NCBI RefSeq assembly: GCF_028401955.1
Contig: NZ_JAQOTJ010000003.1
Location: 186,001 to 250,000 of the forward strand
DNA: 64,000 nt
Direction of reading: 5' to 3'
Origin: Bacillus sp. BP-3
GTDB taxonomy: Bacteria > Bacillota > Bacilli > Bacillales > Bacillaceae_G
The translations under genes and the position numbers were made by a program. Position 1 is the stretch's first letter. Every line of letters begins with the position of its first letter. Below are positions 24,951 to 33,346 of the stretch, one piece after another. The notes beneath the pieces were generated by a model, which was not told the origin of the DNA, did no database searches, and worked only from the letters and a program-made list of their open reading frames with translations.

Positions 24951-26153
24951 CTACATATTCGGTGTTTGGGAAGTATCTTTGCTTAGTTGTTTTTGCTGTA
25001 AAACCGAAATGAAAATAATAAATAAGGAAATAACACCAAAGATAAGCACCATATACTGCAATCCAATTGTATCCAAGAAAAAACCAGTTCCAAGTAAGAC
25101 AATTTGGAACATTACACGATCAAACATATTACGGAATGAGAATATTCGTCCATGGTAGCTTTTATCAATTTTCGTTTGGAAAATTGTTGACATAACAGGA
25201 AAGAAGCAGCCCACACTAAAACCAAACATACCAAAAGAGACAAGTGTCATCCATTTTATATCGCTGAAATAGAGAGATAAATGGGAGAAAGCAATGCAAA
25301 ATGAAAAAATATACAGTAACTTATATGATGAAACACGTTCGGATAAACGTTTAATAACAAATGCACCAAGCATAAATGATAGACCTTCAATTGTATAAAT
25401 AAACCCTTTAATTGTTGTATCATGCTGCAATTCACTAATATTTATAACCATTAAATTAAAACCGCCAATAAATAAAAGTGGAATAATACTTAAAATTAAA
25501 GCACGAAATGCAATCGGGATTTCTTTTAAAATACGAAATACTTCCATAAAACTTGTATTTTGACGTTGCTTTTCATTTGTTATATTTGTTTTTGTATCTT
25601 CAAAGTTTAAGAAAAAGGTAGAAAAGAATAATAGTGCGTATGCAGCCATCGAAAAAGCGTACATATATTTTAAACTCATTATAACGAGAAGAACACCGCC
25701 AAGCGATGTACCAACAATACGAGCAATCGTTGCGATATTCATATGAATCCCATTCATTTGTAATAGTTCATGCTCCTGAACGATAAGAGGGATAACAGAT
25801 TGCAGTGCAGGGAAGTAAAAAGCTGCAGAAATTTGAATGGTGATCATAAATAAAATCATAAATGCAATGCTTTCATAATGAATAGCAAAAAACATAAAAA
25901 TAACGCTTATGACACGGCCAAACCCTGCATATAAAAGTACTTTTTTCTTGGAATATTGGTCAATAAATCTTCCGGCCATGGGACCAACAAGAACGCCAGC
26001 TAATAAACCAATAAACATAATAACGGATTTCATAAAATCAGATGGAACATGCTTTTGCATGAATTCCAAATTTCCTAAAATCCCAAGCCATAAACCAACC
26101 CCAGCAATAAATTCACCGGTGAGAACAACCCATACATTTTTATTATGCCACAT
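24951..26153 (-). CDS. MFS transporter, MFS_3-type efflux permease
   Basis: A 400-residue protein with twelve membrane segments. After helix 2 comes GPMAGRFIDQYSKKKVLL, the loop 2-3 motif of the major facilitator superfamily; ISAAFYFPALQSVIP and GTSLGGVLLVI are typical of the MFS_3 macrolide/enterobactin-type exporters. Substrate unknown. It is divergent from the TetR gene whose palindromic operator lies 220 bases away, so control by that repressor is possible but not close enough to assert. Confidence 0.85.
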   Translation of the reverse strand: MWHNKNVWVVLTGEFIAGVGLWLGILGNLEFMQKHVPSDFMKSVIMFIGLLAGVLVGPMAGRFIDQYSKKKVLLYAGFGRVISVIFMFFAIHYESIAFMILFMITIQISAAFYFPALQSVIPLIVQEHELLQMNGIHMNIATIARIVGTSLGGVLLVIMSLKYMYAFSMAAYALLFFSTFFLNFEDTKTNITNEKQRQNTSFMEVFRILKEIPIAFRALILSIIPLLFIGGFNLMVINISELQHDTTIKGFIYTIEGLSFMLGAFVIKRLSERVSSYKLLYIFSFCIAFSHLSLYFSDIKWMTLVSFGMFGFSVGCFFPVMSTIFQTKIDKSYHGRIFSFRNMFDRVMFQIVLLGTGFFLDTIGLQYMVLIFGVISLFIIFISVLQQKQLSKDTSQTPNM

Positions 26154-26371
26154 AGAATAACCTCTCAGTCTCTAATTGTAGTAAAAACCGTATATAAAAC
26201 CTCCTTTTTCATACTATCCTATAACTTCATTTTTTGAGTTAGAGTATATATTAAAGGTTTAAAGGAGGATTTTCAATTTTTTTGATTTAGAGGTTATTTC
26301 TGTTGCTGATAGAGCAACGTATTACTCCATTTTAAAATTAATTGTTATTTCACCTATTGAAAATGGGAATT

Positions 26372-26415
26372 ATCTCCTTTTTATTTACTTACCGGTAAGT
26401 AAATAAAAAGGAGAT
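26372..26415. promoter_or_regulatory. 44-bp perfect palindrome over the TetR ribosome site (operator)
   Basis: ATCTCCTTTTTATTTACTTACC (26372-26393) is followed without spacer by its exact inverse (26394-26415). The centre TTACTTACCGGTAAGTAA is a typical TetR/AcrR-family operator. The right arm ends in AAAAAGGAGAT, the ribosome binding site of the TetR gene, so the transcript can also hide its own start site in a hairpin. The 270 bases between the MFS and TetR genes hold no other feature. Confidence 0.75.
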
Positions 26416-26423
26416 TAAAAACC

Positions 26424-26987
26424 ATGTCAATCAAATATGAACAAATTTTAGAAGTCGCATATAAATTATTTGCCGAAAATGGATTTGAAAGAACTAGTTT
26501 ATCTATGATTGCAAAAGAAGTAGGTGTGACTAAACCTGCAATTTATTATTACTTTTCTTCAAAAGAAGAATTAATGAAAGAATTGTTTAAAGTAATTATA
26601 AAAGAAATAAATTTTTCTAAATTTTTTTCAATTTCTAACTATAGTAAAGAAAATTTTGAAACACAGCTTATACATGACGGAATTCATATGATACAAGTTC
26701 AAGAAAAAGACGTCTATTACTCCAAAATATTAAATGAATACGTTATGTTGAGCATGCGCGAAGAAAAGTATGGAAACTGGCTACAGGAAATATTACAGGA
26801 TTATTTAAAAGGGTTTATTGAAATTTTACACTTTGGAGCTGAAATAGGAGTACTAAAAAATGAAAAAATTGAAGCGAAGGCACAATTGCTAACTTTAGTT
26901 GTAGAGGGATTAGATAAATATGTAGGAAGTTCATTCAATCTCCATGCGGAAGAAATTTGGAGGTTAACGGTAAAGAGTATTTTATAA
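26424..26987 (+). CDS. TetR/AcrR-family transcriptional repressor
   Basis: A 187-residue protein. The N-terminal DNA-binding domain is clear: ILEVAYKLFAENGFERTSLSMIA, then KEVGVTKPAIYYYFSSKEEL. The C-terminal 130 residues form the ligand-binding helices and are specific to this protein. The ATG follows the AAAAGGAG that is part of the palindromic operator, which supports autoregulation. The acyltransferase-like membrane protein starts 14 bases after the stop and is the likely regulated partner. Confidence 0.88.
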   Translation: MSIKYEQILEVAYKLFAENGFERTSLSMIAKEVGVTKPAIYYYFSSKEELMKELFKVIIKEINFSKFFSISNYSKENFETQLIHDGIHMIQVQEKDVYYSKILNEYVMLSMREEKYGNWLQEILQDYLKGFIEILHFGAEIGVLKNEKIEAKAQLLTLVVEGLDKYVGSSFNLHAEEIWRLTVKSIL

Positions 26988-27001
26988 AGGGGAGTAATAC
27001 T

Positions 27002-28081
27002 ATGGTTGAAAAATCAAAAAGAATAACAGGTTTCGATTTCGCTAGGGCACTTGCGATATTTGGGATGGTCATTGTGAATTATAAACTAGCAATGGGAGCA
27101 GATGGTAATGGGGCAGCGTGGATTATTTATTTCACAGGCCTTTTTGAAGGAAGGGCGTCTGCAATATTTGTTATTTTGGCTGGAATTGGTATCTCTCTTA
27201 TGACCAAACAAGCACGCGTAACGAAAGATCCTACTCTTATAAATAAGAGTAAACATACAATTTGGAGAAGAGCGATATTTTTATTCATTCTGGGAATATT
27301 CTTATATACAATCGGCTGGAGCGCTGATATATTACACTATTATGCATTTTATATGTTTCTATCCTCCTTTTATATTGTCGCATCAAATCGTACTCTTCTA
27401 TATTTTTTCATCGGAATTTTAACTACAGCACAAATTTTTCAACTTATATTTGATTATACGAAAGGCTGGGATACAACTTTCCATGAATACCCTGCATTTT
27501 GGACACTAGCAGGTTTTTGGCGTAATCTCTTATTCAATGGATTTCATCCTATTTTTCCTTGGTTTTGCTTCTTATTACTCGGTATGTTGTTAGGAAGGCT
27601 AGATTTTACACGAAATGATATAAGAAAAAAATTATTATGGTATTCCTCTTTTTCATTTCTTGTATTAGAAAGTCTTTCGTTTTTTTTTATTAAAACAATA
27701 AGTCCCTATATAGGCGGAGACATTGCAATATATATCTTTTCCACAAAACCCATGCCTCCAAATCTATTTTATATTTTATCTAGTTCAAGTACGGCTATTA
27801 TCGTGATTATCTTATGTATATATGTCTCAGAAATTTTCACTAAAAATGTAATTATAAAATCTCTTATTCTAACAGGACAAATGGCATTAACACATTATAT
27901 TGGTCACGTCCTCTTTTTATTTCTTTTAGCAGCTGGAAATTTGTTAGAAAATCAAACTCTATATATTTCGCTTATGTGGTCTATTGTTTTCTTTATAATT
28001 GCAATTGTTCTGTCCTATATATGGCGATCTCGTCTTACGAGAGGACCAATCGAATTACTCATGAGAAAATATAGTGATTAA
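27002..28081 (+). CDS. DUF418/HGSNAT-type acyltransferase-like membrane protein
   Basis: A 359-residue polytopic protein. It begins ITGFDFARALAIFGMVIVNY, the first-helix signature of DUF418/DUF1624 (heparan N-acetyltransferase-like, YeiB-type) proteins, followed by GRASAIFVILAGIGISLM. Later come PWFCFLLLGMLLGRLDF, TGQMALTHYIGHVLFLF and IWRSRLTRGPIELLMR, which match the DUF418 C-terminal half. Eight to ten membrane spans. Start ATG 27002 behind AAGGGGAG. Members are thought to transfer acyl groups across the membrane; nothing shows the substrate. Co-transcribed with the TetR repressor. Confidence 0.8.
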   Translation: MVEKSKRITGFDFARALAIFGMVIVNYKLAMGADGNGAAWIIYFTGLFEGRASAIFVILAGIGISLMTKQARVTKDPTLINKSKHTIWRRAIFLFILGIFLYTIGWSADILHYYAFYMFLSSFYIVASNRTLLYFFIGILTTAQIFQLIFDYTKGWDTTFHEYPAFWTLAGFWRNLLFNGFHPIFPWFCFLLLGMLLGRLDFTRNDIRKKLLWYSSFSFLVLESLSFFFIKTISPYIGGDIAIYIFSTKPMPPNLFYILSSSSTAIIVIILCIYVSEIFTKNVIIKSLILTGQMALTHYIGHVLFLFLLAAGNLLENQTLYISLMWSIVFFIIAIVLSYIWRSRLTRGPIELLMRKYSD

Positions 28082-28174
28082 TGATTGAGAATATGTCATA
28101 TTTTCTATCTTGTGAGATTCATAGTAATCGATATACTTGATAGAGTGGAATATATTTAGCAGGGAGCAATAGCA

Positions 28175-28351
28175 ATGATTCGTGTACGTATTGAAGGAAC
28201 AGAAACTGAAGTTATGCGATTTTTAAAAGATATGCCTGAGGTGCCTGGATATGAAAGAACATATTCACGTGAACCACGAAAGGGAAATAATCCGAAGTAT
28301 ACAAATAGCAAGAGTGTTTTAGCATATCTCACATATAAGCAAATAAAATAA
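28175..28351 (+). CDS. DUF3970-family small protein
   Basis: A 58-residue protein, MIRVRIEGTETEVMRFLKDM at the start, behind AGGGAGCAAT. The opening IRVRIEGTETEVMRFL and a closing YLTYKQIK strand match DUF3970 (alpha-beta, unknown function, common in the B. cereus group). The gene is not part of an operon: terminator behind, 93 bases of empty sequence ahead. Confidence 0.7.
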   Translation: MIRVRIEGTETEVMRFLKDMPEVPGYERTYSREPRKGNNPKYTNSKSVLAYLTYKQIK

Positions 28352-28380
28352 CCGATCCTATTTAGGATTGGTTATTTTAT
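28350..28380 (+). terminator. Terminator of the DUF3970 gene
   Basis: AACCGATCCTA pairs with TAGGATTGGTT (one G-T), followed by ATTTTATTTTA. It isolates the siderophore operon from upstream transcription. Confidence 0.8.
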
Positions 28381-28506
28381 TTTATATAAGATAGAGAGGA
28401 ACTATACTTATAGCCTTAATGAGTAGGTAATGAGGTTTATATGGAAATACGACGAACACAGAATATTAATTTTTATATTTTTCAACCAATAAAATACAAA
28501 AATATA

Positions 28507-28535
28507 TTGACTATTTAATTGAGAAACATTATCAT
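28507..28535 (+). promoter_or_regulatory. dhb operon promoter with overlapping Fur-like site
   Basis: TTGACT (28507-28512), 17-base spacer, TATCAT (28530-28535). The spacer and -10 contain TGAGAAACATTATCA (28520-28534), a degenerate 7-1-7 Fur box, so Fur bound here would cover the -10. Confidence 0.6.
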
Positions 28536-28555
28536 TTTAATTGTTATATTGATAG

Positions 28556-28570
28556 TGATAATCATTATCA
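28556..28570. promoter_or_regulatory. Perfect Fur box of the dhb operon
   Basis: TGATAATCATTATCA is the exact 7-1-7 Fur consensus (TGATAATNATTATCA) and is symmetric. It lies about 15-30 bases after the expected transcription start. Fur with iron would repress; the operon should be on under iron starvation, as known for B. subtilis dhb. Confidence 0.88.
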
Positions 28571-28619
28571 ATATCGTTAAATTAATGATAGATAAATGAA
28601 GCCCTAAAATTTATTTCTT

Positions 28620-28685
28620 AATTGACAAACTATATAAAATCTACTTGTTTTACAAAAAAGTAATTTATATTTTAGTTTGTCAATT
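28620..28685. promoter_or_regulatory. Inverted repeat in the dhbA leader
   Basis: AATTGACAAACTA (28620-28632) recurs inverted as TAGTTTGTCAATT (28673-28685), with AT-rich partial pairing continuing inside. It ends about ten bases before the dhbA ribosome site. It is either a binding site for a second regulator or an mRNA leader hairpin. The left arm also looks like a -35 box (TTGACA). Confidence 0.5.
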
Positions 28686-28715
28686 ACCTACATCTTAAGA
28701 AAGGAAAATAGCTAT

Positions 28716-29492
28716 ATGAATCTTACAGGAAAAGTGGCACTCGTTACAGGCGCTGCCCAAGGTATTGGAGAAGCAGTAGTACGCATATTTGGTGAGTATG
28801 GTGTACAAGTTGCTGCTGTAGATAAAAATATAACTGCACTAGATAAACTTGTTTCTGACCTAACTGCTAAAGGTGTTTTTACGAAAGCGTTTGCCGTAGA
28901 TGTTAGTGACAGCGCATGTGTTGAAGACATTGTCAATCAAATTGAAAATGAAATGGGACCAATTGAAATTTTAGTTAATGTCGCTGGCATACTTCGCATG
29001 AGTCCCATTGATTTGTTGAGCGACGAAGAGTGGAATGAGGTTTTTTCAGTTAATTCCACTGGAGTTTTTTATGTATCTCGTTCAGTGAGCCGACGCATGA
29101 TGTCTCGCAAGTCTGGTTCGATTGTAACAGTGGGCTCAAATGCTGCATCTGTACCACGAATGCATATGTCCGCTTATGCAGCGTCTAAAGCAGCGGCAAC
29201 AATGTTTACAAAATGTCTTGGTTTAGAGATGGCTAAATATAACGTTCGTTGTAACTTAGTTTCTCCAGGTTCAACATATACTGAAATGCAGCGGCTACTT
29301 TGGAATGATGAAGATGGAGTTGAAAAAATCATTGCAGGTTCGCAAGATACGTACAGATTAGGAATTCCATTAAACAAAATAGCAACTCCTTTAGAAATTG
29401 CTGAAGGAGTTCTGTTTTTAGTTTCAGATAAAGCAAGTCATATCACAATGCATAATTTGTGTATTGATGGCGGTGCTACTTTAGGAGTCTAA
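28716..29492 (+). CDS. dhbA: 2,3-dihydro-2,3-dihydroxybenzoate dehydrogenase
   Basis: A 258-residue short-chain dehydrogenase. [19 protein letters not shown] is the NAD-binding Gly motif, VAGILRM the usual NAG-type block, [12 protein letters not shown] carries the catalytic Ser, and [21 protein letters not shown] the Tyr-x-x-x-Lys pair. [16 protein letters not shown] is characteristic of DhbA/EntA. It oxidises 2,3-dihydro-DHB to 2,3-dihydroxybenzoate with NAD+. Start ATG 28716 follows AAGAAAGGAAA. First gene of the Fur-controlled operon. Confidence 0.95.
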   Translation: MNLTGKVALVTGAAQGIGEAVVRIFGEYGVQVAAVDKNITALDKLVSDLTAKGVFTKAFAVDVSDSACVEDIVNQIENEMGPIEILVNVAGILRMSPIDLLSDEEWNEVFSVNSTGVFYVSRSVSRRMMSRKSGSIVTVGSNAASVPRMHMSAYAASKAAATMFTKCLGLEMAKYNVRCNLVSPGSTYTEMQRLLWNDEDGVEKIIAGSQDTYRLGIPLNKIATPLEIAEGVLFLVSDKASHITMHNLCIDGGATLGV

Positions 29493-29515
29493 ATTTAAAT
29501 AGAGGAGGCTGTAAA

Positions 29516-30739
29516 ATGATGAATCATACAACTGCTTTAAGGGAGTTAGCGCCAAAGCTATTAGATGACTATAAAGCTGAATCTTCTTTCTTTTTTGCTT
29601 CACCTTATCGAACCATACTTGCCGAAGGAGTGTTTACTACAGTGAAGCATAATCAAGTAGAAAATTTTCCAGAGCTTGTTCATGCTGTACTAAGTAATGC
29701 AAAGCAAGCGGGCCATCGTAATCCAATTGTTGTAGGTGCTTTACCTTTTGACAGACAACGACCTGTACAGCTTGTTGTACCTCAGGAAAGCAGGGTTGCT
29801 GATTGTTTACAATTCGGTGCTCAAGATCAAGTCCAGCTGTCTTCTACACTTACATATGAAATGAAACCTGTTCCATCACCTGCAGAATATATACGTGGTG
29901 TAGAACGAGGAGTAGCAAAAATAAAAGCAGGTGACTTAAAAAAAATTGTTCTATCTAGATCACTGGATTTGAATTCTCCAGAAAAGATTAATATTCAAAA
30001 GATACTTCGTGGTTTAGCGAAGCACAATAAACACGGATATACGTTTGCGGTAGATTTACCGAAGAGTGAAGAGGAAAAGAATAGCGATATTTCACTAGAA
30101 CGTAGTCGCACACTTATAGGAGCTAGTCCAGAGTTACTTGTTTCACGTAATGGAATACAAGTCGTTTCTAATCCTCTGGCAGGATCTAGACCTCGAAGTG
30201 AAGACCCTGTAGAAGATAAGAGACGGGCAGAGGAACTACTTTCTTCAGCTAAAGATTTGCATGAACATGCCGTTGTTGTTGAAGCAGTAGCTGCTGCATT
30301 ACGTCCGTACTGTCGTATATTATACGTTCCGGAAAAGCCATCATTAATAAATAGTGAAACGATGTGGCATTTGTCTACAGAAGTAAAAGGAGAATTATTT
30401 GATACATCCGTTTCTTCATTAGAACTTGCACTTGCGTTGCATCCCACACCGGCTGTTTGCGGAACTCCAACTGAAAAAGCTAGGGAAGCTATTAAAGAAA
30501 TTGAACCGTTTGACCGAGGGTTTTTCACTGGGATGCTTGGCTGGAATGATTTAAATGGTGATGGTGAATGGATTGTTACCATTCGATGTGCGGAAATTGA
30601 GGAGAATTCACTTCGTTTATTCGCGGGAGCTGGGGTTGTTGCAGAGTCAAAACCCGTGGAAGAATTAGCCGAAACAGCTGCTAAATTTCGCACGATGCTA
30701 CGTGCCATGGGATTGAATAATGAATTACTGGAGGGATAA
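29516..30739 (+). CDS. dhbC: Isochorismate synthase
   Basis: A 407-residue chorismate-utilising enzyme. LKKIVLSRSLDL, LIGASPELLVSRNG, NPLAGSRPR, HEHAVVVEAVAAAL, LHPTPAVCGTPTEKA, FDRGFFTGMLGW and IRCAEIEENSLRLFAGAGVV are the ordered motifs of the MenF/EntC/DhbC family. It turns chorismate into isochorismate with Mg2+. AGAGGAGG lies seven bases ahead of the ATG; an adjacent second ATG is also possible. Confidence 0.95.
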   Translation: MMNHTTALRELAPKLLDDYKAESSFFFASPYRTILAEGVFTTVKHNQVENFPELVHAVLSNAKQAGHRNPIVVGALPFDRQRPVQLVVPQESRVADCLQFGAQDQVQLSSTLTYEMKPVPSPAEYIRGVERGVAKIKAGDLKKIVLSRSLDLNSPEKINIQKILRGLAKHNKHGYTFAVDLPKSEEEKNSDISLERSRTLIGASPELLVSRNGIQVVSNPLAGSRPRSEDPVEDKRRAEELLSSAKDLHEHAVVVEAVAAALRPYCRILYVPEKPSLINSETMWHLSTEVKGELFDTSVSSLELALALHPTPAVCGTPTEKAREAIKEIEPFDRGFFTGMLGWNDLNGDGEWIVTIRCAEIEENSLRLFAGAGVVAESKPVEELAETAAKFRTMLRAMGLNNELLEG

Positions 30740-30742
30740 ACG

Positions 30743-32362
30743 ATGTTAACAGGATGCAGCGAGTGGCCGAAGGAATTTGCAGATCAATATAGAGAGAAAG
30801 ATTGCTGGCGCGGGGAGACGTTTGGAAAAATGCTACGAGAACGTGCAGAAAAGCATGGTGATCGAATTGCAATTACAAGTGGAGACACGTATGTAAGTTA
30901 TGCTGAACTTGATAACAAGGTAGATCGTTTAGCTGCAGGTCTTCGAAGTTTAGGAATAAAGCAAAAAGATCGAGTTGTTCTTCAATTACCTAATGTTGTG
31001 GAATTTTTTGAAGTATGTTTTGCGCTCTTTAGGATTGGTGCGCTTCCAGTCTTTGCATTGCCATCACATCGAAGTAGTGAGATAAGTTATTTTTGTGAAT
31101 TTGCTGAAGCAACGGCTTATATTATTTCTGATAAACAGCTCGGATTTGATTATCGCAAGCTTGCTAGAGAAGTAAAAGAGAAAGTACCAACGTTACAACA
31201 TGTCATAGTTGTAGGAGAGGAAGAGGAGTTTGTAGGAATACATGACCTCTATATGGACCCAGTCAATCAGTGCCAAGTACAATCTAATGATGTAGCGTTT
31301 CTACAATTATCTGGCGGAACAACGGGGTTATCTAAATTAATTCCACGAACACATGATGACTATATTTATAGCTTACGAGCAAGTGCTGAAATTTGTAAAT
31401 TGGATAAAGCCAGTGTGTATCTAGCTGTACTTCCTGTTGCACATAACTATCCACTTAGTTCACCGGGAGTTCTTGGAACATTATATGCCGGAGGAAGGGT
31501 AGTGCTTGCTTCTGGAGGAAGTCCTGATGAATCTTTTTCTCTTATCGAAAAGGAACGCGTTACAATAACAGCACTTGTACCGCCACTTGCGATGGTATGG
31601 CTTGATGCAGTAGCGTATCGAAATAATGATTTATCGAGTCTTCAAGTTTTGCAGGTGGGTGGTGCGAAATTTAGTGCTGAAGTTGCTAAGCGTATACGCC
31701 CGGCATTTAATTGTACATTACAACAAGTTTTTGGTATGGCTGAGGGATTAGTGAATTATACGAGATTGGATGATTCAGAAGAAATCATTATTCATACGCA
31801 AGGAAGACCGATGTCCGAGTTTGATGAAATTCGTGTCGTTGATGAAAAGGATCATGATGTGGCGCCAGGGCAAGTAGGGAGTTTGTTAACTCGTGGACCT
31901 TATACAATCCGTGGTTATTATAAAGCTGAAGAACATAACGATAAATCATTTACTTCCGATGGATTTTATCGCACTGGCGATCTTGTCAAAGTAAATGAGC
32001 AAGGTTATCTAATAGTGGAAGGGCGCGATAAGGATCAAATTAATCGCGGCGGCGAGAAAGTTGCTGCTGAAGAAGTTGAAAATCATCTTCTAGCTCATTC
32101 AGCTGTACATGATGTAGCAATTGTATCCATGCCAGATGATTATTTAGGTGAACGTACTTGTGCCTTCGTAATAGCACGCGGACAAGCACCAACTGTAAGT
32201 GATTTAAAAATGTTCTTAAGAGACCGTGGGATTGCAGCATATAAAATTCCAGATCGCATCGAGTTTGTAAAATCATTTCCACAAACTAGTGTAGGAAAAG
32301 TGAGCAAAAAAGAATTGCGTAAAGTTATTGCTGAAAAACTTTATTTTACAGTGCAGTCATAG
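30743..32362 (+). CDS. dhbE: 2,3-dihydroxybenzoate-AMP ligase
   Basis: A 539-residue stand-alone adenylation enzyme. [16 protein letters not shown] is the A3 phosphate loop, [10 protein letters not shown] and [15 protein letters not shown] are typical aryl-acid ligase blocks, YRTGDLV (A7), [14 protein letters not shown] (A8) and [14 protein letters not shown] (A10, with the catalytic Lys) follow in order. His-Asn in AHNYPLS is the aryl-acid pocket feature replacing the amino-acid Asp. It loads DHB onto the carrier domain of DhbB. Follows dhbC by three bases. Confidence 0.95.
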   Translation: MLTGCSEWPKEFADQYREKDCWRGETFGKMLRERAEKHGDRIAITSGDTYVSYAELDNKVDRLAAGLRSLGIKQKDRVVLQLPNVVEFFEVCFALFRIGALPVFALPSHRSSEISYFCEFAEATAYIISDKQLGFDYRKLAREVKEKVPTLQHVIVVGEEEEFVGIHDLYMDPVNQCQVQSNDVAFLQLSGGTTGLSKLIPRTHDDYIYSLRASAEICKLDKASVYLAVLPVAHNYPLSSPGVLGTLYAGGRVVLASGGSPDESFSLIEKERVTITALVPPLAMVWLDAVAYRNNDLSSLQVLQVGGAKFSAEVAKRIRPAFNCTLQQVFGMAEGLVNYTRLDDSEEIIIHTQGRPMSEFDEIRVVDEKDHDVAPGQVGSLLTRGPYTIRGYYKAEEHNDKSFTSDGFYRTGDLVKVNEQGYLIVEGRDKDQINRGGEKVAAEEVENHLLAHSAVHDVAIVSMPDDYLGERTCAFVIARGQAPTVSDLKMFLRDRGIAAYKIPDRIEFVKSFPQTSVGKVSKKELRKVIAEKLYFTVQS

Positions 32363-32407
32363 ATTGTCTATAGATAATTTTAATAATACTTGGAAGGAAG
32401 TGATTAG

Positions 32408-33340
32408 ATGGCTATTCCGGCTATCTCAGTATACACAATGCCAGTAGAGGCAGATTTACCAAATAATAAAGTAATGTGGAAGCCAGATCCTAAACGCGCA
32501 GTTCTTCTCATTCATGATATGCAAGAGTATTTTTTGGATGCATATCATGCAGCGGAATCGCCGAGAGTAGAACTTATTTCAAATATTCAATCAATCAGAA
32601 AAACATGTAAAGGACTTAACATTCCTGTTATTTATACAGCGCAGCCAGGTGGACAAACAATAGAACAAAGAGGATTATTGCAAGATTTTTGGGGGGCTGG
32701 CATTCCTGATGGGCCTCATAAGAAAAAGATTGTAGATGAACTTGCTCCAGATAGGGATGATATTTTCCTTACAAAATGGAGATATAGTGCTTTCAAGAAA
32801 ACAAATCTTTTAGAAATTTTACACGAACAAGGGCGTGATCAGCTTATTATTTGCGGGATATATGCGCATATTGGATGCCTTTTAACAGCGTGTGAGGCAT
32901 TTATGGATGGGATTCAGCCATTTTTCATTGCTGATGCAGTTGCTGATTTTTCACAAGAACATCATAAACAAGCTTTGCAGTACGCATCTGATCGCTGCGC
33001 AGTAACTTTAACAACAAATTTATTATCGAAATATTTAGAGGATTCGAACGACACTTCTTCGATAGAGAGAGATTCAAGATTTACATTACAACGAGTACGT
33101 GAGCAAGTAGCGGAATTGCTTCGTGAATCACCATCTGCTATTGGAGAGGATGAAGATTTATTAAATAGAGGACTCGACTCAGTTAGAATTATGAGTTTAG
33201 TAGAGAAGTGGCGCCAGATGGGGGTAGAAGTTACATTCGCAGATTTAGCTGAACGTCCAACAATTTCTGAATGGTTTCATTTGTTGTCTTCTCAAACAGA
33301 AAAGATGCTGTCAAATACGGATAACATGATAAAGGGGTAA
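32408..33340 (+). CDS. dhbB: Isochorismatase with aryl-carrier domain
   Basis: A 310-residue two-domain protein. Residues 1-210 are the isochorismatase: VLLIHDMQEYFLDAYHA (Asp), PGGQTIEQRGLLQDFWGAG, FLTKWRYSAF (Lys), ICGIYAHIGCLLTACEAFMDGIQPFF. Residues 230-305 are the aryl carrier; its phosphopantetheine site is Ser258 in LNRGLDSVRIMSL. It hydrolyses isochorismate to 2,3-dihydro-DHB and pyruvate and then carries activated DHB for DhbF. Ser258 must be modified by a PPTase, probably the one encoded at 42293. TGGAAGGAAGTGA precedes the start. Confidence 0.95.
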   Translation: MAIPAISVYTMPVEADLPNNKVMWKPDPKRAVLLIHDMQEYFLDAYHAAESPRVELISNIQSIRKTCKGLNIPVIYTAQPGGQTIEQRGLLQDFWGAGIPDGPHKKKIVDELAPDRDDIFLTKWRYSAFKKTNLLEILHEQGRDQLIICGIYAHIGCLLTACEAFMDGIQPFFIADAVADFSQEHHKQALQYASDRCAVTLTTNLLSKYLEDSNDTSSIERDSRFTLQRVREQVAELLRESPSAIGEDEDLLNRGLDSVRIMSLVEKWRQMGVEVTFADLAERPTISEWFHLLSSQTEKMLSNTDNMIKG

Positions 33341-33346
33341 GTACGA

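Noticed and set aside
28441-28521. 26-codon ORF ahead of the dhb promoter
   Set aside because: Overlaps the -35 region, has only a weak ribosome site, and its end would lie within the promoter.
29995-30708. 237-codon open frame on the minus strand inside dhbC
   Set aside because: Shadow of a clear isochorismate synthase with all motifs intact; low-complexity Ser-rich translation and no ribosome site.
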